NCBI GenBank assembly: GCA_021397835.1 | Contig: JAJFZO010000742.1 | Span: 1,993,001 to 2,057,000, forward strand | Source: Moringa oleifera | Taxonomy: Eukaryota > Streptophyta > Magnoliopsida > Brassicales > Moringaceae | DNA: 64,000 bases | Direction of reading: 5' to 3' | Part shown: one piece after another, positions 23,861 to 36,669 of the stretch | Numbering within the stretch: the stretch's first letter is position 1 | Layout: each line of letters starts with the position of its first letter | Notes under the pieces: model-generated | What the model saw: the letters and a program-made list of their open reading frames with translations, nothing else | Databases searched by the model: none | What the model was told of the DNA's origin: nothing | Translations under genes and position numbers: made by a program

Positions 23861-26556
23861 TCTACAAAGAATGAGCCATAGGTTAATGAAAATTGATTAA
23901 GCAAGCATAACCAAAAAAAAAAAAGTAAAATTCAAAATGATCTAACTTAGAAAAGAATAACTTTTTGTTTTTTCAACAGCTAGGGGAAGTGGTTGAGAGA
24001 CAACTTTAGTAGAGGCTTTTCTTCTAGGAGTGATGGGGTTAGTGTTTATGAAGGATCTTTGACAATGGCCAAAGCTTTGATAGGGTAAAGCAAAGGTAAG
24101 GATCATTCATAAGATGCTAGTATGAGCCCTATTGATCCAATCCTCAGTAAAAAAAAAAAAAGAAATAGAAAATATTCTCCTATAACTTATTAGAGCATCT
24201 TTAACCCCAACTAAGACATTGGACGAAGGTACATTGACCTTAAAGTCTTAACTAGGATTATGCTAGGTATTAATACTCTAAGGAATCTTACTTCAAAATA
24301 CACCTAGAAATAAGCTTGTCTCTACTTCTTAATGGATTTTGGCAAAGTAGAGCTGAATAGAGAGGTTTCTTTAAAGAAAAATGATTTCTCTATCTCTAGA
24401 TAATTGTGTCTTTCCTCAAGTTCATAGAACTTAGTGAATAGTAAAAAGGATAACATATCTACTATTTCTAAAACTAACACATTTTGTAGCTAATGCTACA
24501 AAGATTCTCCATGCATTAAGTACAAATTAAGATGGAAAGACCTGGAACTCTTACAAATTAGAGAAAAAAAAAAAGGGGTTTAAGAGGAGTTTTAAACCTC
24601 TTTTTAGATAATGTTCAAATATGCATAAAGCATCGGATCTTTCAAACCACAACCTCTCATCTAGATGAGGTACTACCATGCCCATAAAGGGAGGATCGAA
24701 ATACCATGTTATCACATAATCTTAGCTAAATCCCTATCAGTGCCTAAGTTATCTATGAAAGATAACTAAAATAATGAGAAATTACTAAGAAATGATGACA
24801 ATTATCTAATAAATTTGAGAAACAAGGAGAGATATAGACACTAACAAGGGAAGAGCTCTTGCACACTATATACTTTAAGATTTGATATGGGATGAATGGT
24901 AGAAGGAAGGAAAATATGAAAGATGAAAAGAAATGATGTTAGTATCAAAGACAAGATTTAGAAAAGTAGCCATTGAGAGAGTTGTTAAGTAGGTCATCAC
25001 ACCTCCCAAGAATAACGGCCAACATGGCAGTTGATAAAGCGTTGGGTGTTGATGTAGTGGCAGCTCAGTGGAGAAATACCTATTGACTAGGCTAAGCATA
25101 AGATATGAAAAGGATAATGGTTGACAGTGTTAATATTGCAAATTAATTAAGACGTAAAAATTGGTAAGGCATCGTTATTAATTAGTAACAGTAGGTTTAA
25201 ATGGGGATACTAACGTACATGGCATAACTGACATAGTGAAAGTTGGTAGGGCATCACTGATAATATAGTAGCAATAAATAGAGTTATTAGCTAATGTGGT
25301 ATATTGTTTGACATGACTAGATTTGGTTAAGTAATGTTGTTGATTCAATAAGAACTAAGATTCTTAAGAATACTTGCTTATGTGGCAACTAATGTGATGG
25401 AGACTCTAAGATGAATGTGTCCTATTAGGAAAAATAGTATCGACGTAAGCTAGGAATGTGACATGTTAGGGCTAGTAAGGAAAAAAGACTACCTACTTAT
25501 GAGGCAAATGATGTATTGATGTGGCATGTTTTGGTTGGCTGGGATAATTGTTGGCAAGGTAGGAAGAGCTACTAATGTGGTAGTACCCTTTGAAGAAAAG
25601 GACAGCCAATAAAGGACCCAGCACTACTCAATTCTCCAACAAATTAAGCAAGATTTGAGATAGATTTTGCATAAAAAATGGTCAAATTATTGAAGGTAAA
25701 TGTTTGCTCCCAGAAAATTACAGGTGCAAATAGAAAATTTGGGGAATTAAGAGGGTGATGTGCCAAGTTGTCTAACCTAGAACAACATTCAGGTAGTTAC
25801 AAAAACCCTGGTCAATCAGCTTAAAGCATGTTAAAAAAAAATTGATTGCATAATGATATGCAGAAACCTATAGACAACTTAAAGTAAAGATGGATTAAGT
25901 GATGCAAAATCAAAAAGGAAGAATTAATGAAGGTAGCTTCTCAAGGAAAAAAGAATAGGTAGTACGCATGTATTCACTCACCATTTATGACCACCATTTG
26001 ATGTTAAAATGCATCATTGAACCCTCTATAAATAAAGATAAGATCCTAAAGCAAGGGGATAAATTCCATTGGCGAAGTTATTAGTGAAAGTTACTATCTT
26101 AGAAAATTCTCTATATGTTTTGCTTTCTCTTTATAAAGTTTCCTTATGAAACTTTCTAGAAAAACTTTTAAATTAGCTTTCAAATTTGTTGAAAAAAGAG
26201 TTAAAATAAGTTTCATAAAGTTGTATAGGACTTTAAGAAGGTAATCATCTTTTCCTTTTCTATTTATTCATGATGTAATTATAGAATTTTTAAATCTAAA
26301 TAAAAAATATTGATTGAGTGAAGTTTCTACTTGTTTCTTGTTATAATTGTTAGTTTTGATATAGCAAAGTTTGTTAATTTAATCAAATGTTGTTTGGCAT
26401 GTAAGTTATGGTAGTGTAAAAGGGTTATACAGTTGAAATAAGTGAAAGAACAACCCTCGAGCCAATCTTGAGAAGTTCATTATGCTAATAAATTAAATAA
26501 TAATAGTTTTAAAGAAAATGATATTTTCTTATAATACATGCACACACAGATATACA

Positions 26557-26587
26557 TACATACATATGTATATATATATATATATAT
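26557..26587 (+). repeat. TACATA/TA microsatellite
   Basis: A short run of TACATACATA passing into (TA)n, just downstream of the leader of LTR-like copy B. Confidence 0.8.
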
Positions 26588-26900
26588 TCATGTTTTTTAC
26601 TCTATTTTAAGAAAGAAATAGATGAGCAAATGCGAATTTCGTTCTTTTTCTTAATTATTATTTTTAATATAAAGAGATGGAATGAGTGTGAAATCTTATA
26701 CTTTATCAAAATACCCCTCATTTATGAAAAAGCAAAATAACCTAAATTGGTACTAATTTTGGGCACTTTAAGGTATTGATCCTTCCCTAAGTATAATCAA
26801 CTCTCGAACCCATATTTTTAAGAAAAGACAAGTCTATTATTTTTTTATGATGGTCAATTGTACCTAAAAGATTGATGATGACTCCAAGTCTTTTCATACC

Positions 26901-29900
26901 AAGGTTTCCTTGGTTAAACCCCTAATTCTATATATAATCGGGCCATTCCTTTATAATATCACATTAATTTTTTATTTATTAGTATTGAGTTAAATTTTAT
27001 TTACAAAGCTAGTTATATTATAATTTAGTCCTTTTCAGTCGAATGAGTTTATTTTAATACAAATTATTAGTTTTTATAATGACTTATTAAACAACAATAA
27101 TGACATATTAATCAAACATAGTCACTTATTAAATAGGCATTAATGATTTACTGACAAATATAGTGATTGAGTGAGTATTTTACTTAGTTTAGTTTTGTAT
27201 GTACAATAGTTTATCTATAACTAACAATTTGAATTTTCTCAAAGTTACAGAAAAATTATGAAATACTTTGTGTTAAATTTATGGCATTGATCAAGTGATG
27301 TATTATTCATTTATTAATGCACTCAAAAATATATTTAATATATCTACAAGTAATAATAAGTCAATGTCTCCTAGGCTGTCACTATGATAGTACAGTAAGT
27401 AACAGAGAAATTTGCTATAGTTGATGATTTTCTGAATTCAATGGATTGCAGATTTAGATATGTTAAGCAATTATGGTCATTGATTATACATAGATAAATT
27501 TATTATTTGAATTTTTGCTTCTTTTTTTTTCAAGTTTAGGAGTGTGCAGTTTTGAACAATCAATTTTATGATTGTCTAATGCAAGACACTTTTTATTAAC
27601 ATAGTGGTAATTTTTAAAACTATGCTACCTGCATGATAATATATGTTATTTCTAGTGTAGGAAAATAGCAATATATTACTGAACTACAATAAGTAACTAT
27701 AGTAAGTATTAAGCCACTATAAGGATTTATCATATATTGATGGTCTCATACTGTAATAAGTCACTATCATTGAAAATATCAACATATAAGTAATCATATA
27801 CAAATATTAATACAAAACATATCGCCTACACTTAGTCATGTAAAATTACTATTATTAGCATTAATGCACTACTCATGCATAATAAATTATAATTCACATA
27901 GAATAGCCATATAATAAGTACAAAACCAGCATGCATTTGTATGATGCATTTGTAATCTACATCATCACATAACATTAAAGCCTCCTAACAGCTATTTATT
28001 CAATATGGGTTCAAAATAGAACTTGAAGATCATACAAAAGCAAACATAAAGATGAACCCGAAAAGATTTTCAAGACTTTTAGGTTTTAATTTTTTTGCAC
28101 TATCTAAGTTTTGGATGTTTGGACATGCACAGTTCAATTATAGCCTAAAAAGAAATCCTTTTCCAAGCATGGGTTCAAATGAAACTTTTATTCGTATCTC
28201 ACCAAATTACAAAATAAATAAGGAAAATAATGTATACAAATCTAATAGACAATTGCTACAGAGGAGATAACCTTAAAAAAAATGCATAGAAACCCACAAA
28301 TGGATTTTGACATGTTATATTGCCAAAAGAATAGTTAAAAATTTGTTTATTTGAAGACCATAAGCCAAGTATGTTACGCATCTTTTAAAATGTGATTTGT
28401 TTGCTTCAATCTGCCCAAAATGATAAGGATTTGGAGGAGAAATGGGTTTTGAATGGCTGATTTATAGGGAGAATATAGGGCAAAATGACTCTTATGATGG
28501 TGTTTTCTCGTTGTGAAGATGTTGAAAAGAGAGAAAGGTAAGAGAAAAGAGAGAAACGTGAAGGATAAATAAAAAAATGGGATAGAGTGAAAGCATAATG
28601 TTTTGATGTGTACTATGTTGTAAAAAAGGGAGGGGAAAAGAAAAAACAAGAATTAAGTGTCTCTTTGTATAAAGAGGGGCATTTGGTCTTTACATACCAC
28701 ACATGGGCTAAAAACATGTAAGTTAATGGCTTAGGATATTTTTGAGGTGAGGGAAATTTTTAATGCTAAATCTAACAATTTACTCCAAAATTTTAACAGA
28801 TTCATATATGGAAATAATTTAACTTGACAATCTTTAATTTGCAAAACATTGTCTTTAACACAACATATATTCAAACTGAGATTTCACATAACCTAACAAT
28901 AATGCAAAACAATGCTGCTCATGTCTTTATGCCAATTTTCTCTTTCACTTCTTCCAACATAGAATCAAGATTACATAAGTGATAATCCAAGAAACTGTAA
29001 CAAGCCTCTTATACAGAAAGTCAGCTTATATTATAGCTTCTACACTTAACCTAATAATATAGATAATATTTTGTACTCCTTGCTAACAAATTAGAGCTTA
29101 ATACCATTGAAAGTATTCACAAAACCTATATTTCTATTGCAACACAAAATTATTCATTTATACTTAAGAAAATTGAAACCAATTTGGACAATGTGTACTA
29201 ATACCTTGCAAGATAGTTATAATATGATTAGAAAAATCAAAAGAATATTATAAAATGCATTAGTTTCTAAGATAACATTATAAAACATTAGAAAACATAT
29301 CAGTTGCATATTGTGTCTCATAATGGGTTTTTGACTGAGGCTGAGTCCTTAAAGTGATTTTAAAAATACTTTTGGATGATTTTCTTTGAGGGAAATAAAA
29401 CCAAAATAAAAATAAAGCGAGTCATTATTAATCTTCTTTTATGGTGTAACAGAACACCAAAATTCATTTATGTATAAAAATTATTTTTTCGATTAATATA
29501 AATGTGTGTGTGTGTGCCAAATTGGTCTTTTGAAATAAAAAAAACATGGGTTCAAAGAGTCCCATGAGGAAAGGTTAGCAACCCTACGACGTTCAGAGAT
29601 TAGTATCAATTAATCACAATTATTTTTAATTTTAAAATTTGATGTTTAGAATTATTTTTTTCAAATAAATATGTCTTGAAAAGAATTTGAATGTGCATGA
29701 AAAAGAAATAAATAAAATTTTAACTTTTAGAGAATATGAAAATTTAACTCATGTTTTACTCTTAATTCTTAAAATAATTTTTTATGAAGAAGAATATAAA
29801 GATTTTACTCTTGCTTAACTACTTAAAAATATTTTTTATGATGAAAATTATAAAAATCTTACTCTTGTTCAATCTCTAACTCTTAAAACGTTTTTAATAA

Positions 29901-30104
29901 CTCTTGCAAATGCGATGATATGTAAATATTATACAAAGATATATAACAACATTATATTAAATGCATATTAATAATTTTTTTATTTTAGAGCCCTAACACA
30001 AGCAAAGATTAATACTTAATAATTAAATTTAGATCTTAAACTTAAACTTTATAATTCTATTAATTGAGTAAAAAAATAAATTTTTGGTTATATAAATATT
30101 TTTT
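26901..30104. other. AT-rich intergenic with scattered repeat fragments
   Basis: No gene is recognised. From about 27080 to 27800 the words AGTCACTTATTA, AGTAACTATAG and AAGTCACTATC recur in both orientations, and TTTCTAGTG at 27650-27657 looks like a CACTA-type end read outwards, so a decayed non-autonomous element is possible. About 28900-29330 shares words such as ATAAAATGCATTAGTTTCTAAGAT with the tandem array at 32300-32960. A (GT)n tract lies at about 29502-29515. Confidence 0.35.
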
Positions 30105-30236
30105 ATTTTCTAAAATATCTTAAAGAATACAAAAAAAAAATTTCGTGAGATTTTTTCATTATCTTAAAAAAATAATTTTTATATTAAAAAGTATAAAAAT
30201 CTCTCTTTTGAAATTTTTTTCATACTCTTAAAAACT

Positions 30237-30275
<39 letters not shown>

Positions 30276-30640
30276 TATATATATATAATTTTTTGAAAAT
30301 AATCTTTACATTAGAAAGTATGAAAATCTCTCTCTTTAGATTTTTTTCAGATTCCTGAAAAACTCAAAATACATTTTTTAAAAATAATTTTTACATTAAA
30401 ATGTATGAAAAGAGATTTTTTTATTTTCTCAAAACTCAAAAAAATATATTTTTTTAATTTTTGTAATTAATTTTATATTAAAACTATCAAAACTTCTTTT
30501 TTGAGATTTTTTTTATATTGCTGATAAACTTAAAACATATATGTTTTTATTTATTTTTTAAAAATAATTTTTTATATTAAAAAATATAAAAAATCTCCCT
30601 TTTAAATTTTTTATACTCTCGAAAACATAAAATATTTTTT
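30105..30640 (+). repeat. Degenerate tandem repeat of about 100-120 bp
   Basis: Five or so units share the order TTTTTATATTAAAAAGTAT, AAAATCTCTCTTTT, GAAATTTTTTTCATACTC and AAAACTTAAAA. They are much diverged and interrupted by the microsatellite at 30241-30288. No coding content is present. Confidence 0.55.
30241..30288 (+). repeat. (AG)n(AT)n compound microsatellite
   Basis: Sixteen AG dinucleotides pass directly into an AT run. This is a likely length-polymorphic site. Confidence 0.95.
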
Positions 30641-30839
30641 AAAATTTTTTAAGAAATTAAATTAAAAAATTTTAAAATGATTTTATCATCTTTAAAAACA
30701 AAATAAAATTAAATGTATCAATAATGAAAAAAAATCTAAATTTGCATAAAAATTTACATTGATACTTAAGAAAATTTGGTTATTAAATTTCATTAAAGTT
30801 GGCCTATCTTTATTTTATTATTTTTTAAAAAAATTTACA

Positions 30840-31191
30840 CACCAAGGGCACTTCTTATCCATCCTTCCTTTTTTTCCCCTTTTTTGCTACTTTTTTTTTC
30901 CGCTTTCCTAAACAATCAAACACCCACTTTATTCCTAACCACGCTTTCTTATCTTTCTTCTTTTTCATTTTCTTTCTTTTTTATTTTTATTTTTCTCTTT
31001 CTATCCCTATCTTTTTCTTTATTTATTTTTTTCATCCTATACACAAACAAAAGCTAATTTTACTCAACCACACACTCTTTTTTTTTTTTTCCGCTTTCTT
31101 TCTTACTTTCCCGTTTTTCTTTCTATCATTGTCTCCATAATACCACTTTATGTTTTTTTTTTTAACTATCCTCTTTTCTTTCTTGTTTGTT

Positions 31192-31195
<4 letters not shown>
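30840..31195 (+). repeat. Polypyrimidine-rich tract
   Basis: About 350 bases are dominated by T and C on the plus strand, including two TTTTTTTCCGCTTTC words (about 30893 and 31085). It ends against a TA microsatellite. There is no reading frame; it may be an old LTR or promoter piece. Confidence 0.5.

Positions 31196-31196
<1 letters not shown>

Positions 31197-31233
<37 letters not shown>
31197..31233 (+). repeat. (TA)n microsatellite
   Basis: About 18 TA units. Confidence 0.95.
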
Positions 31234-31237
<4 letters not shown>

Positions 31238-31264
31238 TCCTTCACACATTACATAATTTATTTT

Positions 31265-31790
31265 AGGATAAAGACCTCATAAAACTCTTATATTTATCTT
31301 TTATTATTAATCAAATTTTTATATTTAAAAAGTAACAAATTGAATACTAATTCATCAACTTGACATAAATTTAACGTTGTCAAAAATTTAAAAATTAAAG
31401 ATACTCAAATTGAAGATCTTAGACAACAAATTTTAACTTGAAATTTTTTATAGATGTAAAATAATATTCAAGCACCATCACAAAAATTTTCAAAATTTTT
31501 TGGATATTAAATATATATATATATATTGAAATTTACACTGTTAAATTTTAAAAAAATTTACAAAAAATAGATTTTGCATCAAAAATTATTTAAATTTAAG
31601 GGATGGACCCAAAATGGATTGAAAAATTCATTTGAATTATTGTGAAATATTTCAACAATAAAAATATCTTTAATTTTTTATAATAATTTGAGTTAAGGTC
31701 CAGTTTAATCAAATCAATAGATTAAGGTTTAATTTGTCTCCTTTTGAACATAACGAATTTGATTAGTAATATGAGTTAAATATTAAGATT
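31265..31790. mobile_element. Foldback element with long inverted ends, copy 1
   Basis: The left ~80 bases (including ATTAATCAAATTTTTATATT and AAAAGTAACAAATTGAAT) reappear inverted at about 31700-31790 (reverse complement ACTAATCAAATTCGTTATG and AAAGGAGACAAATTAAAC) at roughly 70-75 percent identity. The interior (about 31375-31560) carries AAATTAAAGATACTCAAATT and AAAATTTTAACTTG-type blocks, shared with 33820-34010 and, inverted, with 47880-48110. No transposase is present, so it would be non-autonomous. The class is unknown. Confidence 0.5.
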
Positions 31791-32299
31791 TTACACAATA
31801 TTTATCATTTTGTTTTATCATCACTTTTTGCCCATTATTTTCATACACCACACACACTACATGACTTATTTTACATGGTATTTTAGGTATTCAACATAAA
31901 TTGTAAGAATATGTGCGTGTCCATAAGTAAGTTAGATCTTGTTATACTAGTCATAGGTGTATTGCCAACCAAACAATGACATGTCATCAAAGCCAAGCCT
32001 AAACAATCAAAATGCTGTATGTTAGTTACACGATGTCTCAAATGAATAGCTTTCATCCCACATCGGCTCAGCCTTACAGAATAATAAAGATCGAACTCAT
32101 AGAGTTTTCACTAGTAGGTTTGATACCGTCACCTTAGCCCAAAAGCAGTTACAACTAGCTGGCCTTAGAAATCTAGGAAAGCAATAGGTGGTTGCATGCA
32201 GGTGCTTGCATTTGTTGTTTTTTATTTTTTATTTTTTTAAAAAAAACTTTATATATTTTTATATTTTTTCATTAATCTCGATAGCAATGTAAAATATTC
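31791..32299. other. Intergenic; LTR- or TRIM-like segment near 31960-32160
   Basis: TCCCACATCGGCTCAG (about 32054-32069), followed by an AATAAAGAT word and GGTTTGATACCGTCACCTTAG, resembles a phrase widespread in short plant retroelements. No LTR pair was found. The remainder is unassigned. Confidence 0.3.
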
Positions 32300-32432
32300 C
32301 TTCAATCATTTTGGGCAAAATTAAGTATTTACAATATGCATCAAAATCTTGCAAAACAGTTACATAAACTGCAACTAATTTTTGGCCTATATATACAGCT
32401 TGAATTTGTATACTAAGATGAGAATAATATAG

Positions 32433-32477
<45 letters not shown>

Positions 32478-32960
32478 TTAAAAATATAAAAGCAATTTCA
32501 TAAACTGTATCAATTGATAAAATAGCATTATAACATATATTATGCTTAAAGAAATTTACATATGTAGCTTGCATTGGCATACCAAGATGAGAATAATATA
32601 GTCAAAACATATGTATTTATTTATGCTCAAAAAATTTGCAAAATAATTTCATGAAATTACATTAATTGCTAAGACAACAATGTAGGGAATATTATGCTTA
32701 ATAAAATTTGCCTATGTACTTGCAATGGCATACCAAAATGAGAAATAATGTAATCAAAATAGACGAATCTATTTATGTTTGAAAAAAAATTGTAAAGCAA
32801 TTTCATTAGTTGCAAAGATTACATCACAACATGTATCACGCTCTTAAGAAAATTTACAAAGCAATTTCATTATTTCATTAGATGCATGAAAAAATTCACA
32901 ATACATATCATGCCTAAAAAAATTGCCATAGTCAATTTATAAAATGCATCAGTTACTAAG
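32300..32960 (+). repeat. Tandem repeat of about 150-170 bp, three to four units
   Basis: The landmark GATGAGAATAATATAG occurs at 32417 and 32585, with a diverged copy at 32737. Each is preceded by a GCATACCAA-like word and followed by AGCAATTTCATAAACTGTAT and ATTATGCTTAAAGAAATTT words. Spacing is about 169 and 151 bases. The first unit is expanded internally by the (TA)n tract at 32436-32477. It is not coding. Confidence 0.65.
32436..32477 (+). repeat. (TA)n microsatellite
   Basis: About 20 TA units inside the first unit of the tandem array. Confidence 0.95.
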
Positions 32961-33749
32961 ATACATAATGTAGCTCTTACAAACTATATAGAAGTGTTGA
33001 TTATTTTACATGCCATGATTATAAAAATTGCATAACTACAAATAATCAATTCAATTGATCAAACCCATCAATTTATATTGAGTTCTTTAACAAATTTTCT
33101 ATATTGGGTTCTTTAAAACTCGATACATATTCATCCATCCAACTAATCAAATTAATTGAAAACAAAATATTAACGAGTTACCTCATGTCTGCCATGGCAC
33201 TAAGACCTTTTTTATGAGTCTTTCTTTTTTCTTTTGATGTTTATGAAATCCATAATTTTACCATATATACACATGAAATGTAGGCAACATCATTCATTGA
33301 AGCTTTACTCTCCATCAATTAAAATGGTGTTCATTGATAATCTATCTGTACAAATTGATCTTCAATATGTGTGGAATTTAATCTCAAAGTCTAACCTCTT
33401 CGTTTAATTTCAAATTCTACACCTAGAAACCCATTTGATGTGGAGTTCTCCCCTCATAAACATAAGCAAGCTTTGCAAACAATGGTTTTTGGTTAATTAT
33501 GGAGGAAAAATCATATGGTAACATGAAAATACCCATTTGTTAATAAGGTATTTGATGACGTTAAGACTTGAAGTTCGGTTCATTCCAAATGGTAACCTTC
33601 TTTATCATTAGAATTTGTTTGGTAACACCTGTAAATATCAAATTTTATGTAATCTATATGTCATATTTTTAATTAATTTTTAATTTTTTATTATAATTTT
33701 AAACTAATTATAGTTATTTGTTTTAGACTGTATCTTGTATAAAAGTCAT
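32961..33749. other. Intergenic, unassigned
   Basis: Slightly less AT-rich than its neighbours, but no frame or repeat family is recognised. Confidence 0.35.
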
Positions 33750-34010
33750 TTAAAATCCTGAAGAATACTCTCTTTCCTAATTTTTACCATAAAGTTCAAA
33801 ACATTTCCACACAAAATTTGATAGATGAAAAATAACCAAGTTGAATTTTATCAAAAATTTAAAATTAGAGATATTCAAATTGAAGATATTGTACTATGAA
33901 TTTTAACCGAAAATTTTATATGGATGTAGAAAAAAATATTCAAGCTACCATCATAAAAAAATTTAAAATTTTTTGAGTTTTAAAAATATTATATACTATC
34001 AAAAATTTGA
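33750..34010 (+). repeat. Copy 2 of the 31.3-kb foldback family (interior part)
   Basis: TTTAAAATTAGAGATATTCA, then AAATTGAAGATATTG, then ATTTTAACC, then a TTTTATATGGATGTAG block follow in the same order and orientation as in 31375-31560. The terminal inverted repeats seen in copy 1 were not found, so this is a partial or diverged copy. Confidence 0.5.
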
Positions 34011-36594
34011 TTTGGAGTTTTAAATGATATTTATCATAATATCATTTTTTATCCAAATAATTGTATTTTTGTATCTTATCTCATTTAATTCAAATAAAAT
34101 AAAAAATTGATTTTTAAATTATTTGTAAAATTTTAAACAACATTATAAATTTCAATTGTATTAAAGATATTCTTAAATGTGATAAAGTTGGGTTTCGATA
34201 ATTTTACTTTTATTAGTATAAATTTAAAAAATATTGTATGGTACATTTGGATAATAAAATCATTGTGATCCAAGATGATGTGGAGATCTTTTACATTATA
34301 CCATACTATCATTAAAAAAATATTTTATTATTTTAAAAATAGATTGATTTAGATAACCATGGAACAATGACCTAAGATTATGAATATTTTCTTTAAAAAT
34401 TATTTTTGACTTTTAAAATGGTACTAAATTAACTACATTTTATGTTTCATTTTTTTAAAAAAATAAAATTCCACTTTCCACTACAGTTCTTTTGTTATAG
34501 GCTTTTTAAAAATAATTTAATAAATCTAATAGAAAAAATTATCATTTAATATCATTGAGTAACTAAGATGAAGTTGGATGATTGATGTTAAATTATTCTT
34601 AGATTTTTATTTAAAATAAAAAATTGATAAGTTGATATTTTTATTTCAATTAAGATTAATTTTAATAATCTTTATATCACTATTGTAATTCAAATACTAT
34701 ATAAAAAATTGAAATCAACATTATAATCTTATTCTCAAAACCAAACACGTTAAAGTTGGTTAGATCAAACTTTATTGTATTAAATTAATTTATTTTCACA
34801 TTATATGATATGGTACTATCAAGTCATATGATATGATATTGATCATATTACATCATATATTTTGGGAGAAATAACTATTATGATTTCTACATAGTATAAA
34901 ACATAATTATAAGTATATATGGTATATACTATAAATATTATAAAGAAAATATAAAAACAACTTTGAGTTACATCAATTTTTTAAATTTAAATCTTGATGT
35001 ACTAATCAAATTAATTATATTCATAATCTTTTAATTTAGTAAAATTAAATATTAGCTCAAATGAATATACAAAAAAAAAATTTATAGTATTTTCACTATT
35101 CAAATACTTAAAAAATGATTCAAATAAATTTTATATTTTATTTCAAGTTTATGATTCAAATTTGAATAATTTTTGACTTAAGAACTATTTTTATGAATTT
35201 TTCATAATTTAATCATATATATATATATATATAACAGTAAATATTTTTGTAAATATAAGGTTTCAAATTGAAATTGCTTATGAAAGGCCTTCAATTTAAA
35301 TAGAATAAAAGTTATTTAAAATCTTATATTTTACTTTCTCTACCAAACTTTCAAAATGTATCCAGATAAATCATGATTTAGTAATTTTATTTAAATTGAA
35401 CTTTGACTCAAAATAATTATAAAAAATTAATAGTATTCTTATTATTAAAATGCTTAAAAAAATGAACTAATGAATTTTTTTTTAAATTTTTTATATTATT
35501 TTTTTGAAAAATATTTTCAACACTTAACAAATTTTAATTTTTTTTTTGAGATGATAACATTATCTCTTCACATTTGCAAAATAATTCAAGTAAAAATTCA
35601 TTGTAAATGTTTTCAATTTAAATATTATTAATTTTTTTTGATATAGTTTAATTTGATCTAAATTGATAAATCAAATTTATTTGAATATGTTTTGAAAGTT
35701 GGAGTTGGTTTAAAAAGATAGAGTAAAACCCGAGAGTTTAAATAACTTTTATCCTTTTAAATATTTTTAATTTTTTAATCAATGAGTATATATTATTTAA
35801 AATCTTGAAAAATATTCTTTTTTCTAAACTTCAAATGTCTTTAAACAAAAATAAAAAAAATTAAGGATAAATATTCCAAAAAATCTTAATGATCCTTAAT
35901 TTTTCATTAATTAAGCCTGAGTTATAATTTAAACCTGTTGTTCAATAAGTAACATAATGATCCTTAATTTTTCATTAATTATCAAAATAAACCCTAAACC
36001 CTACCAATGTCCAAAACCATAATTAAGTTAAGGGTAGTATTGTCTTGTTTATAAGTTCTTCTTTCGTCTTTTTCACATATTCTTCTTTCAAATGAGACTA
36101 AACTGAATCTTTGCTACCCCTTTTATATGACAATAATTTTATTTTCAAAATCATTTTATTTTTTGATTTTTTTGAAATTAATGAAAAGAATAAATGTATA
36201 TACTACTCCCAATAATCCATTACTTGTTTAAAAGAATTTGATCAATGAAGAATGCGAAAAAAAAAAAGAAAAAGAAAATTATCAGGGATTTAAGAGAATG
36301 AGAGAGCTTGGTTTTCAATTCTTGAAAGAAACTCTTTATAGGAAATTAAAAGAAAAGGAGAGAATTAAGAGAATGAGAAGACAAACTGAAAGATAAATTT
36401 AGTTTTTGATCTTCCCTCTTCATCTATCCCTTTTTTTCTTTATCATCATAGATGTTTGTATCCAATAATTTAATTTTTAAATCTTAAATTAAAAATAAAA
36501 AACTTGATTTAGAATAGAAATTAGAAGAATTGCATGAAAGAGGTCGGTACAAGGGAGAAGAAGAAATATAAAAAAAGAAGGAAGAGAAAAAAGA
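34011..36594. other. AT-rich intergenic with small duplications
   Basis: There is no gene. A 27-bp phrase containing AATGATCCTTAATTTTTCAT is duplicated at about 35888 and 35957. A telomere-like word, AAACCCTAAACCCTACC, lies at 35989-36005; a single and a half copies is not a telomeric array. A short (TA)n lies at about 35213-35233. Purine-rich sequence (36250-36370 and 36530-36594) leads into the CACTA element. Confidence 0.4.
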
Positions 36595-36607
36595 CAATAC
36601 AAGAGAA
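36595..36607 (+). repeat. Left terminal inverted repeat of the CACTA element
   Basis: CAATACAAGAGAA, pairing with 47630-47642 at 12 of 13 positions. The canonical CACTA start is changed to CAATA. Confidence 0.7.
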
Positions 36608-36669
36608 ATTGTTTTTAATGATAGTATTTTATGATGGTCTTTTATGATCGTTATTAAAAAATCGAATAC

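Larger units (their letters stand above)
23750..26900 (+). mobile_element. LTR-like repeat, copy B
   Basis: A diverged second copy of 20030-22970 in the same orientation. It shows the antisense frame (23755-23860), repeats such as GGCATCACTGATAATATAG (about 25250), a TATA box (TATAAATA, 26027-26034) and the terminal block with AATTGGTACTAAT (about 26735). The spacing of these landmarks is nearly the same in both copies: about 2.0 versus 2.2 kb from antisense frame to TATA, and 0.6 versus 0.7 kb from TATA to terminal block. Divergence is high, so the two are unlikely to be the LTRs of one recent insertion. Confidence 0.5.

Noticed and set aside
24875..25099. 74-codon minus-strand frame
   Set aside because: It lies in the LTR-like copy B, and no corresponding frame was recognised in copy A.
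20030..26900. Reading the two LTR-like copies as the paired LTRs of one retrotransposon
   Set aside because: Only about 0.8 kb lies between them, there is no gag-pol, and divergence is high. Separate insertions or a tandem relic fit better.
28374..28649. 91-codon Phe/Leu-rich minus-strand frame resembling a membrane protein
   Set aside because: It is the reverse reading of a purine-rich (GA) stretch; low-complexity artefact.
35989..36005. Telomere-like AAACCCTAAACCCT
   Set aside because: One and a half repeats only; expected by chance or as a telo-box, not an interstitial telomere array.
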